64,000 nucleotides of DNA from Globomyces pollinis-pini (Eukaryota > Chytridiomycota > Chytridiomycetes > Rhizophydiales > Globomycetaceae), in the NCBI GenBank assembly GCA_025399215.1, contig MU621094.1, forward strand, positions 97,630 to 161,629, in the 5' to 3' direction. Of this stretch, positions 12,531 through 25,927 are shown piece by piece. The translations under genes were made by a program, and so were the position numbers. Every line of letters starts with the position of its first letter. Positions within the stretch are counted from its first letter, which is position 1. The notes beneath the pieces were generated by a model that did not search any database, was not told the DNA's origin, and saw only the letters and a list, made by a program, of their open reading frames with translations.

Positions 12531-14087
12531 TTAAGCATCCATCCATTTTAATGCACCCATTATTAGATATGTTTTAGGTAGTCTTCCAGGATTAGGGGAT
12601 AGGATTGTCATTTTCCTTTTGGTTTCATCTACTTCAGAGACATACACAAACCCACATAGATTTGATTTCAACAATATACTCGTTTCTTCTTCTGGTGTAT
12701 ACACTTTTGGTTTTCCAGCTGCGTCCACTGCATCTCCCGACCCCGGTAATGGTGCATACGAAACTGCCAAAACAGAGTGGAGTAAAATATCACCAGCATC
12801 TACCTTTACAAACTTGATCTCATGTGGATTGGCTTCCATTCCAATAGGTAATGCAGAAGACGGAGCCAAAGTTCCTATTCGAGGTTATTTTTTAGTCGTT
12901 ACCTTCCACAACTCTTCTTACTACAACTTCTGAAAAGGAAACCGTCTGAGAAAATGGAGTCAAATCATTCTTTATCGTTCCATAAAAGTATTCTTTTACT
13001 CGCTGCAATTGAGATTGTCTCCTATACGTCTTATCTCGAGAGGCGACCTATATCAAGTTAAGCAGATATGGAATACCCCTCCTGATTTATTAAGTTTCAA
13101 AATAGTCATTGTAGACTTATCAGGATACTTTCTATGTAAATCGCTAAGAAGACGTTCATGACCAATCACCAAAATTATTGTAACTACATGGGTATTAGTA
13201 TATATCACCATTACCTTTAAACTTTTCAATAGCTTCTGCTAAAATGTCAAATCCACCTTGCTCCAAAAATTGAGACGGGGTATCTATAATCAAACCATTT
13301 GATTTGACTATATGATCAATAAAATTTTAAATACTGGATTTGTCTTGTAATTTTAATTCTACTGTATCTGCTAGTTGGGATATTAGCGAAGTATACAACT
13401 TCTGCTTTTCAAAAATTACTGAAGTTCCGTAATAATAAGAAATTGGAGTTGTGCGATAAACACTAACTGAGGCATTAAACTCTTCTTCGGGGTCGATTGG
13501 ACGATGAATTGCCATTGCTGAAATCGTTCCAGGTAGCGATATCAAACCCTATGTTGTTAATCTTAACAACTATACCCCATTAGGATCTATATCGCACAAG
13601 ATTGGATGGGAAGCAAGTCTTGCAGAATAACTGGCTAATATCCTAACCAAAGAAGTCTTGCCAACATCTGAAGGACCTACTATCATTACGCGTGGACCAA
13701 TTTGATCATTTAATTTGGCTTCTTTTCGAATATTCTCTAATGCGAATTGAACATTTATGATTTGATTCATTGGAGTTTCCATTCCAGTATACTCTACAAT
13801 ATCTTTCCCACTTGATAGTAAAGTGCATCCTTTCCAAGTAAAAATTGCAAGCTTTCTTGCAGTGAATGTATATTCAACATCAATAGCTAGTTCAGTGCCA
13901 AAGAGTTCAGCATTTCCTTCAACCAACTAACATCAATTAGATTATCAAATACTTTGATCGTCGCTGTTTGCTTTTGTCCAACTTCGAATCTGAATTCCTG
14001 TTCTGGTTCTAGAAGCCATTCTCTCCAATCAGTTGTAGTTGTCATAAATTGTGAAAAAGTTGAATGAAAAATGTAAGATGTTCCCAT
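12531..14087 (-). CDS. CLP1: mRNA cleavage/polyadenylation factor Clp1
   Basis: Clp1 is the P-loop subunit of cleavage factor IA (and of tRNA splicing complexes), nuclear. The N-terminus carries WLLEPEQEFRFEV, the usual Clp1 beta-domain start; then ELFGTELA, IFTWKGCTL, Walker A GPSDVGKTS, CDIDPNG, PISYYYG, LIIDTPSQ and the C-terminal domain (SSALPIG, CGFVYVSEVDE). Six introns of 26-31 nt (e.g. between ATIK and LVEGNAELFG, and inside DPNG-GLISLPG) give one frame to the stop at 12531. Two in-frame ATGs are possible: 14087 and 14045; the latter (MTTTTDWREW) looks more like known Clp1 starts. Divergent from the MINDY gene. Confidence 0.93.
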
Positions 14088-14374
14088 CACAGAAACTCAG
14101 TTCATAGTAGGAAATGTTGATGTATTTGAGTATTTGTTTACTATTGCTTAGTAATGCAGAATTGGTATCTAATTGATTTAGAGATTCATGACTCAATTAT
14201 TAAGGAGTAAATAAATATTAGATTATCTTGAACTACTTTACATCTTGAACTACAACTCCTTTTAATTATTTTAATAGTAAAATAATACGCGATAAACCAT
14301 TTTGTTGGCCATCAATTGAGTTTATTCCACTTGGGTTAGATACGTGTTCTAAACTACTTTACGATTAACAATCA

Positions 14375-16144
14375 ATGACCGAAAAAACCAAACCAGAGAT
14401 AATAGCGATATCTTTAATAAGAGAGTATTTAGCTGCTCATGGTCTTCAAAAAACATTGAAAGAATTTACAATGGAAATTCCAGAAGTACAATTAATCTAT
14501 CATTCATTAATAGGACAACACTATAACAAGCAGAAGAGAATTATCATCAGTTTTAGGCATTTCAAAGCAAGTTTTAAAGAATCGAGTGAAAGGTACGTGA
14601 ATCTTTTCAACAAATTGGTAATTTAGAAACACCACTTAAAGCGTTTCTTGAAATTCTTACAGAACATATAATTTCAAAAGTAACAACAGCAAAGCAATCC
14701 AGAAGTTCAAAAGTAGCAGAAGATATTGAATCACCTTCAACAATAACAGAGAAACAATCAGGAAATTTAATGATCAAACAAACACTTGAAATTACGCGAA
14801 AGTTGACAACAAATGATATTATCGATAGCTCATTGTTTAAACAAAAAACTACATTAAAAAAGAATGAAATTAATAATGAACCTCGACCTGTAAATTTTAA
14901 ACCTTTGGTGATGGAAGATATTGAAATATTTGATGACTTGACAATAGATGATCACTTGGACATGAATCCAATCCCAAATTATCATATCAAAAATACTGCT
15001 CAAATTAAGCTACAGCAATTTAATAATGAAGATATTAAGGAATTAAGTGATATTTTGTTCTCCAAAACCAATACGTCCTCCTTTCCTCCTGAATGGAAAG
15101 GGAAAGGATTCAACTTTAATACAAATCCAAACCTTCGTTATGGATTGGTTCAATCAAAAGGTGGGCCGTGTGGATTATTGGCTTCAGTACAAGCTCACGT
15201 TATTAAACATTTATGCTGGGTTGACAAGTGTATCAGGTTTTGAATATCTTGTTAACCATCAGTCAAAATCGTTTAAGACCAAGTCTGATTAAATCTAGAG
15301 ACGCGTTATTGCAATCTTTAGGTGAAATTATTTGGAAAGTTGGAAATGGTACTGCAAAACTAGTCCTGTACGTTTTAAAAAAACTAACTTTTATAGTGAA
15401 GACACATCCAATAGTTTATTGAATGAAAAATCAATTGCATATGGTTTTGCATTTCAAACTTTTTACAGTAAAGAATCATTGATAGAGGCTCTTAAAACAA
15501 ACAAAACTCAAGTAAGACAAATTACCATTAAATTTAATAAAAGTTCCTTCATCGAGACCAAGAAGGAAATGGAATCATTCAATTTCTGTATTCTGTAATA
15601 TTATCCAGAACAATACCAAAAATCAAAGAGGATATGGATTCTCCAGACGAATGTTTGATGGGAAAACATTCTTATTGTACTCAAGAAATGGTCAATTTAA
15701 TATTGATCGGAAAGGCTACATCTAATTTACACGATAATGTTATTGATATGGGTGGACAATTTTTCAAAGGATTGAATGAATCTTGCGACATTGGACAATT
15801 ATCTTTGTTTGAATATTACAAAAATTTGAAGGTTTGGACAAAAGTTTTAGCTTAAATTTTAGGTTGGAAAGTTCGGAAAAGAACCGAAGTATCCAATATT
15901 TGTCGTTTGTTCAGAATCACATTATTCCGTCTTTTTCGGAACTATGCTACAATTCAGTTCCGAATTCGATTTATTCTATTACGATGGGCTTATCAACCAA
16001 ATGGATGAAATCAGATTGACGGTATCAACTCAATCAGCAATTGATGCAAATATAAATGATCTTACTCCTCCATTGGAGTTATGTTTAAGAACGAAATGGC
16101 CCAATTTGCATTTAAATTGGAATGACACAGAGCCGATATTATGA
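14375..16144 (+). CDS. MINDY-family (FAM188/MINDY-4-like) deubiquitinase
   Basis: Cysteine protease that cleaves Lys48-linked ubiquitin chains in the known family. The N-terminus (ISLIREYLAAHGLQKTLKEF) looks like a LisH motif, as in MINDY-4. The catalytic region begins with NPNLRYGLVQSKGGPCGLL, with Cys in GGPCG, continues through DALLQSLGEIIWKVGNG, GIIQFLYSVILSR, HSYCTQEMVNLI and ends with YPIFVVCSESHYSVFFG (catalytic His) and LFYYDGL...DEIRLT. Six introns of 26-34 nt link these blocks; two have multi-T acceptors and weak branch signals, so exact borders near 15512-15543 are less certain. Family residues are intact, so an active enzyme is expected. Confidence 0.9.
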
Positions 16145-16221
16145 AATCTCTATTAAATAAAAGAAATACCACAATTTAGAAACTAGTATACGATATTCAA
16201 AATGACTAATTTAACCCTTAA

Positions 16222-19068
16222 CTACTCTGGTATGGCTGGCCAAACGATAGAAGAGCCCCTTTCATTTTCTTCCACTTCTTGTCCATTATTATTTGATGAT
16301 GGCGTCTGGTTGATACTCAACTTTGAGAAGTCTGCCCAACCTTCAAATTCGCCTGCGCTGGGGATCTTGTCTTGAATCTCTGGGATTCCTTCCTGTCCCA
16401 TAGAATCAGCTGGGAAAGGACTGATATTGTTTATGATTTCTACATCTTGTGTAAAAGACATATCGTCACTGACAGTCTCTTCATCGCCATCTCTGGAGAA
16501 TTTGTGAGGAAACAAACTATCTTGTGCAATGGCTTCCCCAATGTCAAATTCAACATCTTTGTCATCCAGATCACTAGCGATTAATGAAGTTGAGCACATA
16601 CCCGATCCACCTTCGATCTTCTTCTTCATCTGAGCTATCAGCACCCATAAAGCGATCAGGCAGATCTTTTACTAATTGTTGGCATAAAAAACGGGCAAAC
16701 TAAAAGTTATGGTTATTAATAGATATACTTGATCATCAACAGCATCTTGATGAACCGATCGGTCTGCAACAGCATCATCTATATCTTTCAATTCAGAAGT
16801 TGCCGAAGTAGGCTGTGCTCCTTTTAACTTGAAATCATCATCAACACCACCAAATTGTCCTGGGTTCGCAGAGAATCCTGGAGAAGGTGCCAACTGTTCA
16901 GGTCGAGTACCTCCTAATGGTTGCCGATCAAGATCTTGTGTATGCTTTAAAGCGTGATTCACATATTCATGCCAATCCTCGGAAACCATGATATCTACAA
17001 TTAGCAAATAAAAAATTTCAAACCGTGAATTTCATCATCAAGTTCCGCTCCACATTTTTCAAATAATTTACAAGCTTCATCAGATATATACGTCAAATGT
17101 CCCATATATCCTAAGCGATAACCCTTTGGACTTTCCCTAATAATTAGAATCAGTTTAAACATACACATTGAAATCATTCAATCTTTGAGCATTTGTAATT
17201 TGGTCAATGAGAGAACCGCTGGTGAATATCTAAAATTACTAATTGCAGTAGAGTACCGAAACAACTAATTTTTTGACACTTCGTCGGACCAAGTTCATTT
17301 TGTTTTGAGAAAATGTAGAGTGATCAATTTGCTCAATACCAACCTTATTTTGAACTTCTTCATTTGCAATATCATTCGCTGAAGTAGTAACTGACTTTCC
17401 CATTGGTGGTGCCAGATTTGCAGTGAATGAATAGGTGTTGAAGATTTTGGCTATCATATCATATACAACAGAATGAATAAAGTTATTCCATGGAAAGTTG
17501 AAAAATAGTTTCTAAAATAAGGAATTGAATCTTACAATGCAGTTTTCCAAGATTTTCTGCTTTATGAAATTTTCAGTCACCAAGATAAGTCCATCTGCTA
17601 CAGTGGCAGTATTCTCTGCGGAATTGTCATGATAAACCATTATATCAAACAAAGGACTGGAAGTAAAGAGGTATTGTAAATGAATAAATTCAGCAAATAA
17701 TTCACAAATTTTCAATCTTTCGGTTCCAAGAGGTATTTGCTTACCCACAGTGGTATCAACTTCTCCAACAACTGATAAAGGATGATTCAGGGCAAAAGCA
17801 AACTTTTCCAGGTTTTCACAAAAGACAGCAAAAAGATCATTTAAATCAGTTGAGAGACTAATAATCTTTTCCATACCCTGAAATGGGGGTGGCGATGTAG
17901 TATTCTGAAATTGTATCGTATATTCATGATGTTGCATTTCAGCAGTTTCAATTTCGCTAAAATGAATAACTAGAAGGAATTACCTGCAATATCTTCTGAT
18001 AAGTTCCATTATAACCATTATACCACTGGCTAAACTACTTGTGCATTGAGCAGGCGGTTGGTCTCTAGTTAACATGTAACCCATAAGCTGTTCCAGCAAT
18101 TTTCGACTAGACATATTAATTTCATTTAGTAAACCTTTTCATCTCCACTAACAGGATATTATTATTTCCTCCAGTTGCAGTTCTTTGAATCTCGGGCTGT
18201 GTGGGATCTAAATTTTGATATGTCAATGTGATAATGTCAATTAAAGTTTGAGAAGCAATTGTGTGAACCTTGGATTAGAAAAAAAATCGAAATACATCTG
18301 AATCAAGTTTCGGATCTAATTGAGAATACAGTTTTGCAATTAATCCTTCATCTCGTAACCACTAGCAATTAGAAAAGTGAATAAAAACCTTCAAGGTGCC
18401 GGCACCGTCAGGACTTTCTTCCACATTAATGATCTTGAGTATCAGGTCAGTGATTGCATGGCAACTCAAGTTATTTAACAATCTTGCGGAGGTTGATTCA
18501 GTTTCTTTTAGAAATTCCATCATCTATGTGAAAATTAACATGGTCTTGGGGTTTGTGACACATGACGGAATATGGAATCGATTTAAAAATTAATTACCTG
18601 TCCAGTTTTTTTAGATAATAAAACTCCGTTAATTTTAGTGAAATAACTAGCATGAATAGGGTTTAAGGGAGCAGGGGAATCTAGAAAAGTCCAAAACTGA
18701 GCGAGGATATCTTTGTTGGCAAACAAGGCATCGATGATTGCCATAACTTCACAACCAAATACTTCACTTGCAATATATGGATATCTTTATGGTTAAATTT
18801 GAATATTTTACTTGAACTTCTTTTGATCATCCAGAGCATCATTTTCGGTGATATATTTTAATAGGGTAGATAAGTTGATGGGTTTACATAAACTATAATA
18901 TTATTATCCAAATGAATGAATTAATTACAATTCCAATAGCTTAGCATTTTGTGATTTTACTTCTTGTAACAACTCCTCTTCTTTCATGATATCATCTAAT
19001 TTTGCATCTTCCTTTTCAATTATTCCTTCTATAGCAGAAGCATTATGGAATCCAAATCTCCAAAACAT
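16222..19068 (-). CDS. SAPS-domain protein, PP6/Sit4 phosphatase regulatory subunit
   Basis: Regulatory subunit of the PP6-type phosphatase (yeast Sit4-associated proteins, animal PPP6R). The start MFWRFGFHNASAI followed by KEDAKLDDIMKEEELLQE is the canonical SAPS N-terminus; downstream are KFKYPYIASEVF, GTERLKICELFAEFIHLQ and DWHEYVNHALKHTQDLDRQPLGG. The C-terminal part is acidic and low-complexity (DDKDVEFDIGEA and similar). Most introns are 26-36 nt, but one after KKTGQ (about 18517-18590) is about 74 nt, an outlier. I did not resolve every splice border in the middle (17000-18130). Confidence 0.88.
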
Positions 19069-19298
19069 CTTTCAGGTGTTGAATTAAAATGAGGGAAAAA
19101 ACGCAATTTTGATTGTAATGATAACAAGGACTTATTGATACACCCTAGTTTAACAAGGACTTAGTAGTTTAATCATACCAGTGATTTAGTAGTAGAAAAG
19201 ACTTTTAAGTTACTCTCAAATGTATTGGAATTATAGTCTATCAATCTTAAATGATCTAATCTTAAATTAATTATATTTCAATTCTCTTCTATCTAGAA

Positions 19299-20397
19299 TC
19301 ATATTCGGATGTTCCTACACAACCATTCGTATGTCAAGAAAATTACTGCACTTGCGCCTGCACCTCTTACTATTGTAATTCCGTACCCACGATAGAATCC
19401 TTTCATTCCATGGCTTTTGTATAATCTTCTAGTAGCCTTTAAAAATCCATCTCCTCCATGCAAGCCTGATTGAATTCTTGTCTTTATCACGTCAGCGGGA
19501 AAGAATGTTGCATGAAATCCTACTCCTGCAATAGACCCTGCAAACATAAGCTGTACTGGACCGTCAGAAAAAAGGATTACTTACATGGTGAAAGGTCTTC
19601 CTTTGTTATTTTCAATTTTGATCTCTTTATCATTGTCGCGATTGAATATTCATATAGACCAAACCTACAATAAGCACACAACCAGCTTTACCAAACAGCT
19701 CCACCAAATCCTTCTCTAACCAACGTACCTGTGTGACCTTTATATAGACCAGCTATTCCCTCCTGTCGAAGTGTATCCACAAACATTGACGCGATTCCTT
19801 TCCGATGGGATAGCTGAGATACTGATAAATATCCATGTGTTTGCTGTCTGCACTTCAAAAGTTCAATAGGAGTTAAGAGAGTAGCCCCAAAACACCCCGC
19901 AATCCCTAACATGAATTTTTGTCCTTTATTACCACCAGACAAGCACAATTGAGCAAGACTTAAAGGCTGGCATTCTGTAAGTCCACTAAAACTTCGGATT
20001 TGTTTTTGAATCTCACTATATGAGAAGAACAAGATTGCAGTCTCCATCATTGATCCTATTATTGGAGCTGATATACCCTACATGATAAGTAAATGCTTAA
20101 TACGGCATATAAACCACGCAATCCATCCGTTTTAATAATATTTTGTAGAATTCCAATTGCATTCATTTTATTTTGGGTTTGTAAGTGAACTTTAAGGGTA
20201 TCGAATGGGTGTTCTACCACTTTACCAGTCAAACCAGCAACCTAATGACTTGATAAGAAAAGGGTAAATAAAATTACTGAACCAAATAATAATTCTGCCA
20301 ACTTTGAAGGGGGTACTTTGACGTCTAATTCGGTAATTGGTAAAAGGATATTTTTAGGTTGAGGATGAATTGAAGAATTCAATGAATTTGATTCCAT
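19299..20397 (-). CDS. Mitochondrial carrier family protein (SLC25)
   Basis: Inner-membrane metabolite carrier with three tandem repeats. Signature motifs: HPFDTLKVHLQT (repeat 1), TPIELLKCRQQ (repeat 2) and FPADVIKTRIQSG (repeat 3), each the Px[DE]xx[KR]x[RK] type, with GLYKG and GFYRGYG after them. The GGAVWFGLYEYS block and overall pattern resemble the ornithine/carnitine carriers (Ort1, Crc1, SLC25A15/20), but substrate cannot be assigned from this. Introns of 36, 26, 26-27 and 29 nt. Starts at ATG 20397 and faces the acyltransferase gene divergently. Confidence 0.88.
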
Positions 20398-20705
20398 TTG
20401 AAAAATAGTTGAAACACCAAACTGATTAGATTGAAAAAAATATAAACTATCAAAGGATTGAAGGGAACTACTAAAGGATTGAAGGTTATGCAAAAGGAGT
20501 TGGAATTCAATGCAATTTCTTATAGATATTGTAGTAATGGTTATAGTACCTGATTCAAAAATCAATTCAAATCAAAAGAATGTCTTTAAAGTAACTTCAT
20601 AAACTTGATTAAATCAATCAATCAATCACTTGAATTCAGTCGTGCAATGGTATTCGATCAAGAAAAATTGTATGGATACTCTTCACCAATTGTTTCTAAT
20701 CTTTG

Positions 20706-21962
20706 ATGCAGAATTCACAAACTCCTTTGTTGGAAATCCCTTCAGATGGTGAAATAAAACTGTTGAATACTGAAAGATTAATGTCGTTACTACCTGCTAC
20801 TACAACTTGCACTTTCTACAAAGGATTTGCACCTATCCTTCAAATCGAAGCCAGAGTAAAAGCTATTCTGGATTTAAATCCATGGCTAGCAGGACGTCTA
20901 AGAAGAAATCCACAGAAAGAAATGGTCTTGTCTGTACCAATGACTTATAACCTTTCAAAACATTTTTTTGTTGTTAAAAGCTCAACAATATCCAGTAAAT
21001 TCTTTAACTCAGAAACAAAATCAAATAATACTTATGGAATGTTGGTAAAGGAATTGGTAAAATTGGAAAGAGTCGTTGTAAAGGATGGAAACCAATGTGT
21101 AGACAAGGACGAGCCATTATTCCGTATCTCAATCATAAACAACTTTGAAAGGAATGAATTCGCTATTGTATTCTCATTAAGTCACTTGATTGCTGATGGA
21201 TACACGTTTTATATGCTTTATCGGATGTTGGACTCGTCTTATATGCCATTACAGATGAAGGCTGAACGACAAAAAGCCTTCGAAAAAGAAAACCAAGAGC
21301 TAATTAATAATCACATCTCTCCTATTCAAATCATGGCAGCAGCGATTGGATTATTTTTTCAATTGATTAGGTGTATGTTAGAGTGGTTATTGTATCGAAT
21401 CATTCTTCGCCGAGAATCAGTGTGTTTATATATGATAGATAACGATTGGGTTCAGAGAGAAAAAAAGATTCATAGTACAGAAGATACTTGGGTATCTACA
21501 AATGATGTTATAACTTCTTGGCTCTTCAAAACTTTGGATTGTTCTTTGGGAAGTATGGTAGTAAATCTAAGAGATCGTATTCCATCTGTGGGGCAAGAGC
21601 ATGCTGGAAACTACATGTCTACAATCTTTTATCAAGCACCAGACTATGCCACCCCAAAGTTGATTCGAGATTCAATTACTGGTGATACATTTGGCAGGAC
21701 TGTAACTGGTCCAACAACTATTTGGACATTTCTTCGATTTAAAAATGCGCATATTACTAGCTGGACTGGGTTTTACCATGAATTGAAGTTTGATAACTGT
21801 AACCAAATTGTGCATATACCCATTATTCAAGAAAGTCTTCGAGTCATTGGATTTGTAGGTATATTGTTTGTACCTAATGATGGTAAATTGGCATTGCTTT
21901 CAAGCCATGAATCTTTGAAGAATAATGAAGGTAATCTTTTACCCTTTGAATTTGATGGTTAA
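20706..21962 (+). CDS. CoA-dependent acyltransferase (HxxxD superfamily)
   Basis: Member of the chloramphenicol acetyltransferase-like / BAHD-condensation superfamily that moves acyl groups from CoA. The motif SHLIADGYTF supplies the HxxxDG catalytic site about 165 residues in. The N-terminal ILDLNPWLAGRLRR is typical of these enzymes. There is a hydrophobic stretch (IMAAAIGLFFQL onward) before the second half. About 419 residues, no intron. The substrate is unknown. An ATG at 20647 would join the same frame if GTTTCTAATC...GCAG (20 nt, 20692-20711) were removed, but that is shorter than any other intron here, so I use 20706. Confidence 0.75.
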   Translation: MQNSQTPLLEIPSDGEIKLLNTERLMSLLPATTTCTFYKGFAPILQIEARVKAILDLNPWLAGRLRRNPQKEMVLSVPMTYNLSKHFFVVKSSTISSKFFNSETKSNNTYGMLVKELVKLERVVVKDGNQCVDKDEPLFRISIINNFERNEFAIVFSLSHLIADGYTFYMLYRMLDSSYMPLQMKAERQKAFEKENQELINNHISPIQIMAAAIGLFFQLIRCMLEWLLYRIILRRESVCLYMIDNDWVQREKKIHSTEDTWVSTNDVITSWLFKTLDCSLGSMVVNLRDRIPSVGQEHAGNYMSTIFYQAPDYATPKLIRDSITGDTFGRTVTGPTTIWTFLRFKNAHITSWTGFYHELKFDNCNQIVHIPIIQESLRVIGFVGILFVPNDGKLALLSSHESLKNNEGNLLPFEFDG

Positions 21963-22090
21963 ATAAAAAATTTAATTTAAACTCAATCTACGTCATAGTT
22001 CCAACGGATACGTTGCAAAGTGTTAAGCTAGAATGATAAAATTGAAGCAATTGAAACAAAATGAGTTTTTATTCAACCTTTATACATTGT

Positions 22091-25000
22091 CTATTGACCT
22101 GCAGCATCGTCTTCGGTAACAACAGAGGTAAATATTTCATCCAAAGTGGTTTGACTGACTCCCCAACTTTGAATATGATTTTCAACAGATTGTTGTACAA
22201 GCATATCAAATACAGTAGTTAATTCATCGGCACTTGGGACAAATCCGTATTTTCTACTGAAATGAATTTTACTTAGGCATTTAGCATTGGATGGTAAAAT
22301 GGACAAAATAAATTTGTCTGCCAGTTCTGGATTGTTTGATATAATGGATAGCTTATAACCACATCCATATCTGGCCTTTAGTTCAGTTGGTGTTCCAATA
22401 CAGCGTAGGCGACCTTTGGCCATAATTCCAACTTTTTGACAACATACTTCTGCTTCTTCCATTGAGTGTGTAGTCTAGCTGTTAAAATTTTAATCTTGGA
22501 TTACTAATAGTATAGTCCTGTTTGCTCTGGCTCTTGCAATAGTGTCCCATACTGTTCGACGTACTTCAGGATCCAATCCAGTCTAGAATTATATAAGAGT
22601 AACAGTTTTTTTACCGTTGGTTCATCTAAAAATACCACTTTAGGATTTGATACCAAAGCAATAGCAATGCTAAGTCGTCGTTTTTCTCCTCCTGATAACC
22701 CAAATACTTGTCTAGTTCGCAATTTCTGCAATTGAACTAAATCGAGAGCTGCCGTGACGGCATCATGTTCAAAAGCAACAGGAATTCCTTTCAATCTCCC
22801 ATAAAAGTACAGATGATCTTCGATGGTTAAATCATTCCAGAGAATATCAAATTGAGGACATACTCCGATAGATCTAAATGCAAATTCAGCTTCATTTATG
22901 ATATTGAAATCAGCAAGGGATGCTTCACCACCAGTGGGTTGATAGACACCTGTTAAAATTGAAATCAAACTACTCTTTCCAGCACCATTTGGTCCTATGA
23001 TAAACAACATTATTACATACCGAGCAATCCAAACACAGTACTATTTTCTACTGATAGAGATACATCCTTGACTGCCTCTTTCTTTGGCTTACCAGATGCT
23101 GGGGCATCATAAAACTTACACATTCCTTTTAAAACCATCGGAGAATCAGCAGCAAATTCTCCTCTATAAACTCGAATTCGTTCTTGAATAACAGACTCAT
23201 CTTCAAATGCCGGATCATGATTCAACTTACTAGAGTCAAACTTTTCCAACCCCTAGAATGAAAAATGTCAATATTCTTACAATAGTATAACGTTTCTTTT
23301 CACCTCTGATTCTTTGAATCAGTTCTGTGATTGGAAAATGCCAAGGTTTTTTGACCCCAAAATCAGATTTGATAACTTGATTCAAATATACACTGATCAA
23401 TAGCAGTACCACGGTTTCTGCTGCCATGATGAAAAAGCTACTGAAAACAACATCACCAGGTTTAACCATACTGAATTTGTATGCCTAAAAACAATTAAAG
23501 GGGCAACTACTTACTGGCAATACAGTCGAAGTTGCATGTCTATTTAATACTCCAAGGGCACGATAGAATGCAAATGGTGGCCAAAGCAATAGAAAATTTG
23601 GATACAAATCTGGATTTTGAAAAGCTCCATCCATAATGAATGAAGTAACAACTCCACAAATCGTCAACAAAAAGACGCCCACTAAAATACGTTAAAATCA
23701 ACATCTTCATACCAGTTGCTACCGAAGAAGTACTGAAAATGGAACTGAATAGAAATGCTAATGCAACTTGAACTTTTCCCCAAAGCATAAATAATAAGAT
23801 TAAAAGTCCTGGTTCGGTTTTGGTAAATAAATCTAGATTCGTTGCATAACCAGTTACTAGGAACACAATCATTGAAGTTAAATATAGGATATAAAAAGTC
23901 ACGTATGAGCTTATATAATAACCATTCAAACTTCCAAGCCCATTCTATTTATCAATGAGCAAATAAAGATACCATTCGAAGCATTACAATGATTTTCGTT
24001 TCTTTATCTTTGACAAGCATGAGAGTGAAGATTGGAATAAGAAATGATATACCTAAAGGATATAAAATCCTTCCAATCACTGTTCCAAACGGAATTGGCA
24101 ATACAGCGGGTTGCAAGTATGGGAAAGCTCTTGTTCCTTGAGTGATAACCATATCACCAAGCAGTGGATTTCCAAATCGAAGTAATGCATTACTCAATTG
24201 TGCTTGTTGCAAGATATTTCTGAATCCTTTGGCTGGGAATGCTAACAATCAAAGTACCCATTGAATTACCAGCTACTTTAGCCAAACCACTATTTTCACC
24301 AAATTGTAGTGTGTAACTGTAATTGAAATTAGCATGATCAATTTTATCAAAGTAGATGGCTCCATAAGGTGCAGATAAGACCGCATCAGTCAATTGTAGA
24401 ATAGTTTGCGCAGCAGTAATATCACCAGGAAGATTGTTATTGTTTTGAATGGGTTGTAGATTGTTTACAGAATTAATTGCACTTTCAATACCACTGTATA
24501 GATATTGATTTAGTTGCTCAGGTGTGGAAAAGTTTGTCAAGAAATAAGGTACTTTTTGGAACCCAGTGAGTGATGGTGGGGATGCTATTCTGGCACGAGC
24601 ATGGTAACGTGGTTCGATTGTATCTAATAAACCGTTGGCAATCGATGCTTTTTTGAAATATGGAATTTTGCTGAATTTTGGTAATCCTGATGGAGTTCCT
24701 ATCGGATCTTCTTTTTCAGCTGATCCAATGTCACTAGCTTTCACATTTGAGGATTTTCCTACTATTGCCCATTGCCTGGTTTGATACATTGCAAAAGAAC
24801 GCGCAAGACTAAAATTAGTTTAAGTACTTACTTTAGTGCTTGTTTGGTGTAAGGGTCAGATAAAACCATTGGGTTGTCTATTGGATCCAACATATCAAAC
24901 CAACCATCACGTATTTCAGTCGTATATAACCTATAGGTTAAAAAAAATTGAAATGATTTACGAATCCAGCATAGAATATGAATGTAATGGTTCATATGGT

Positions 25001-25927
25001 AGAGAATACACATCTTGCCCGTTTCGAATGTATTGTTCACCAAACCATTGAACACCTAAAATAAGCAGTCATTAATGAATACATGGGATAGTTCCAGCAG
25101 TGTTTGGAGCGGCAATAATTGACACTGGATCTAATCCGGATAAATCAACAAAAGGAGCCCGATTGATAAAGTTAGCTGAACGAACATCTTTTGTCGCTCC
25201 AGGTACTTGAGATTTGGGCAACTTTGTAATACCAATACCAGTCAAGTTCTGCAAAGGCCATTGTTGTTGATTTATAGACAAATCTTTTGCACAATACAAG
25301 ATTTCTACCATTAACTATTCCATGTTACCAAAATCAACATTTCCACCAGCACTTAAGCTTGTAATAACCGCTTTCAAGATAAATGAAAGCATTACCATCA
25401 TAAATGGACAGACCCTTTTGTGAATATTATAAATTTTACATGATACAACAGATATTGTCAAACCATTGACGTCTTTGATAACTTAACGCGCGTCTACTAA
25501 AGGCACTACATATTAAAAATGTAACTGAATACCGAAATTGGTTTGGTTTTACGAGTTCGATGGTTTTTTCCTTGTTTTTATGATCCAAAGTGAACACTTG
25601 TTGTGTTGGTGATACGACCTTTTCAGTGGAGGAAGTAGGTAAAGTGTTTATTGCTGTTAAATGATAATTCGTTAGGCCAGGAGATGTAAGCGTGACTTGT
25701 TGTTTAACAGGAGAGTATGGTAACGTTTCATAAGCCTGAACGATTTGAGAATTTGTAGGGACTCTATGTCTAAAAGAACTTTCAATATCATTTGCAAATT
25801 GATCAATGTCAAATGTGTCAGTCAAATCGGATTCACTATCAGTGCTTAATAGCTGTGCTCTTTGCGCGGGAGTGATGGACGGAGCACCAGTACTAACATT
25901 TGGATACATATGAGACTCTTCTTCCAT
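22091..25927 (-). CDS. ABCA-type half transporter
   Basis: ABC transporter of the A subfamily, probably moving lipids. The N-terminal 160 residues are cytosolic and Ser/Thr-rich, followed by a first membrane segment (MMVMLSFILKAV), a large lumenal loop, a cluster of membrane helices (23240-24250 region), then one nucleotide-binding domain: Walker A GPNGAGKSS, Q-loop in VCPQFDILW, signature GLSGGEKRR, Walker B VVFLDEPT, and the switch in TTHSMEEAEV. The tail after the NBD (RCIGTPTELKARYG) is characteristic of ABCA proteins. There is one TMD-NBD unit, so it must dimerise. Introns are 25-32 nt. The ABCA group is absent from most Dikarya and present in zoosporic lineages. Confidence 0.9.
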
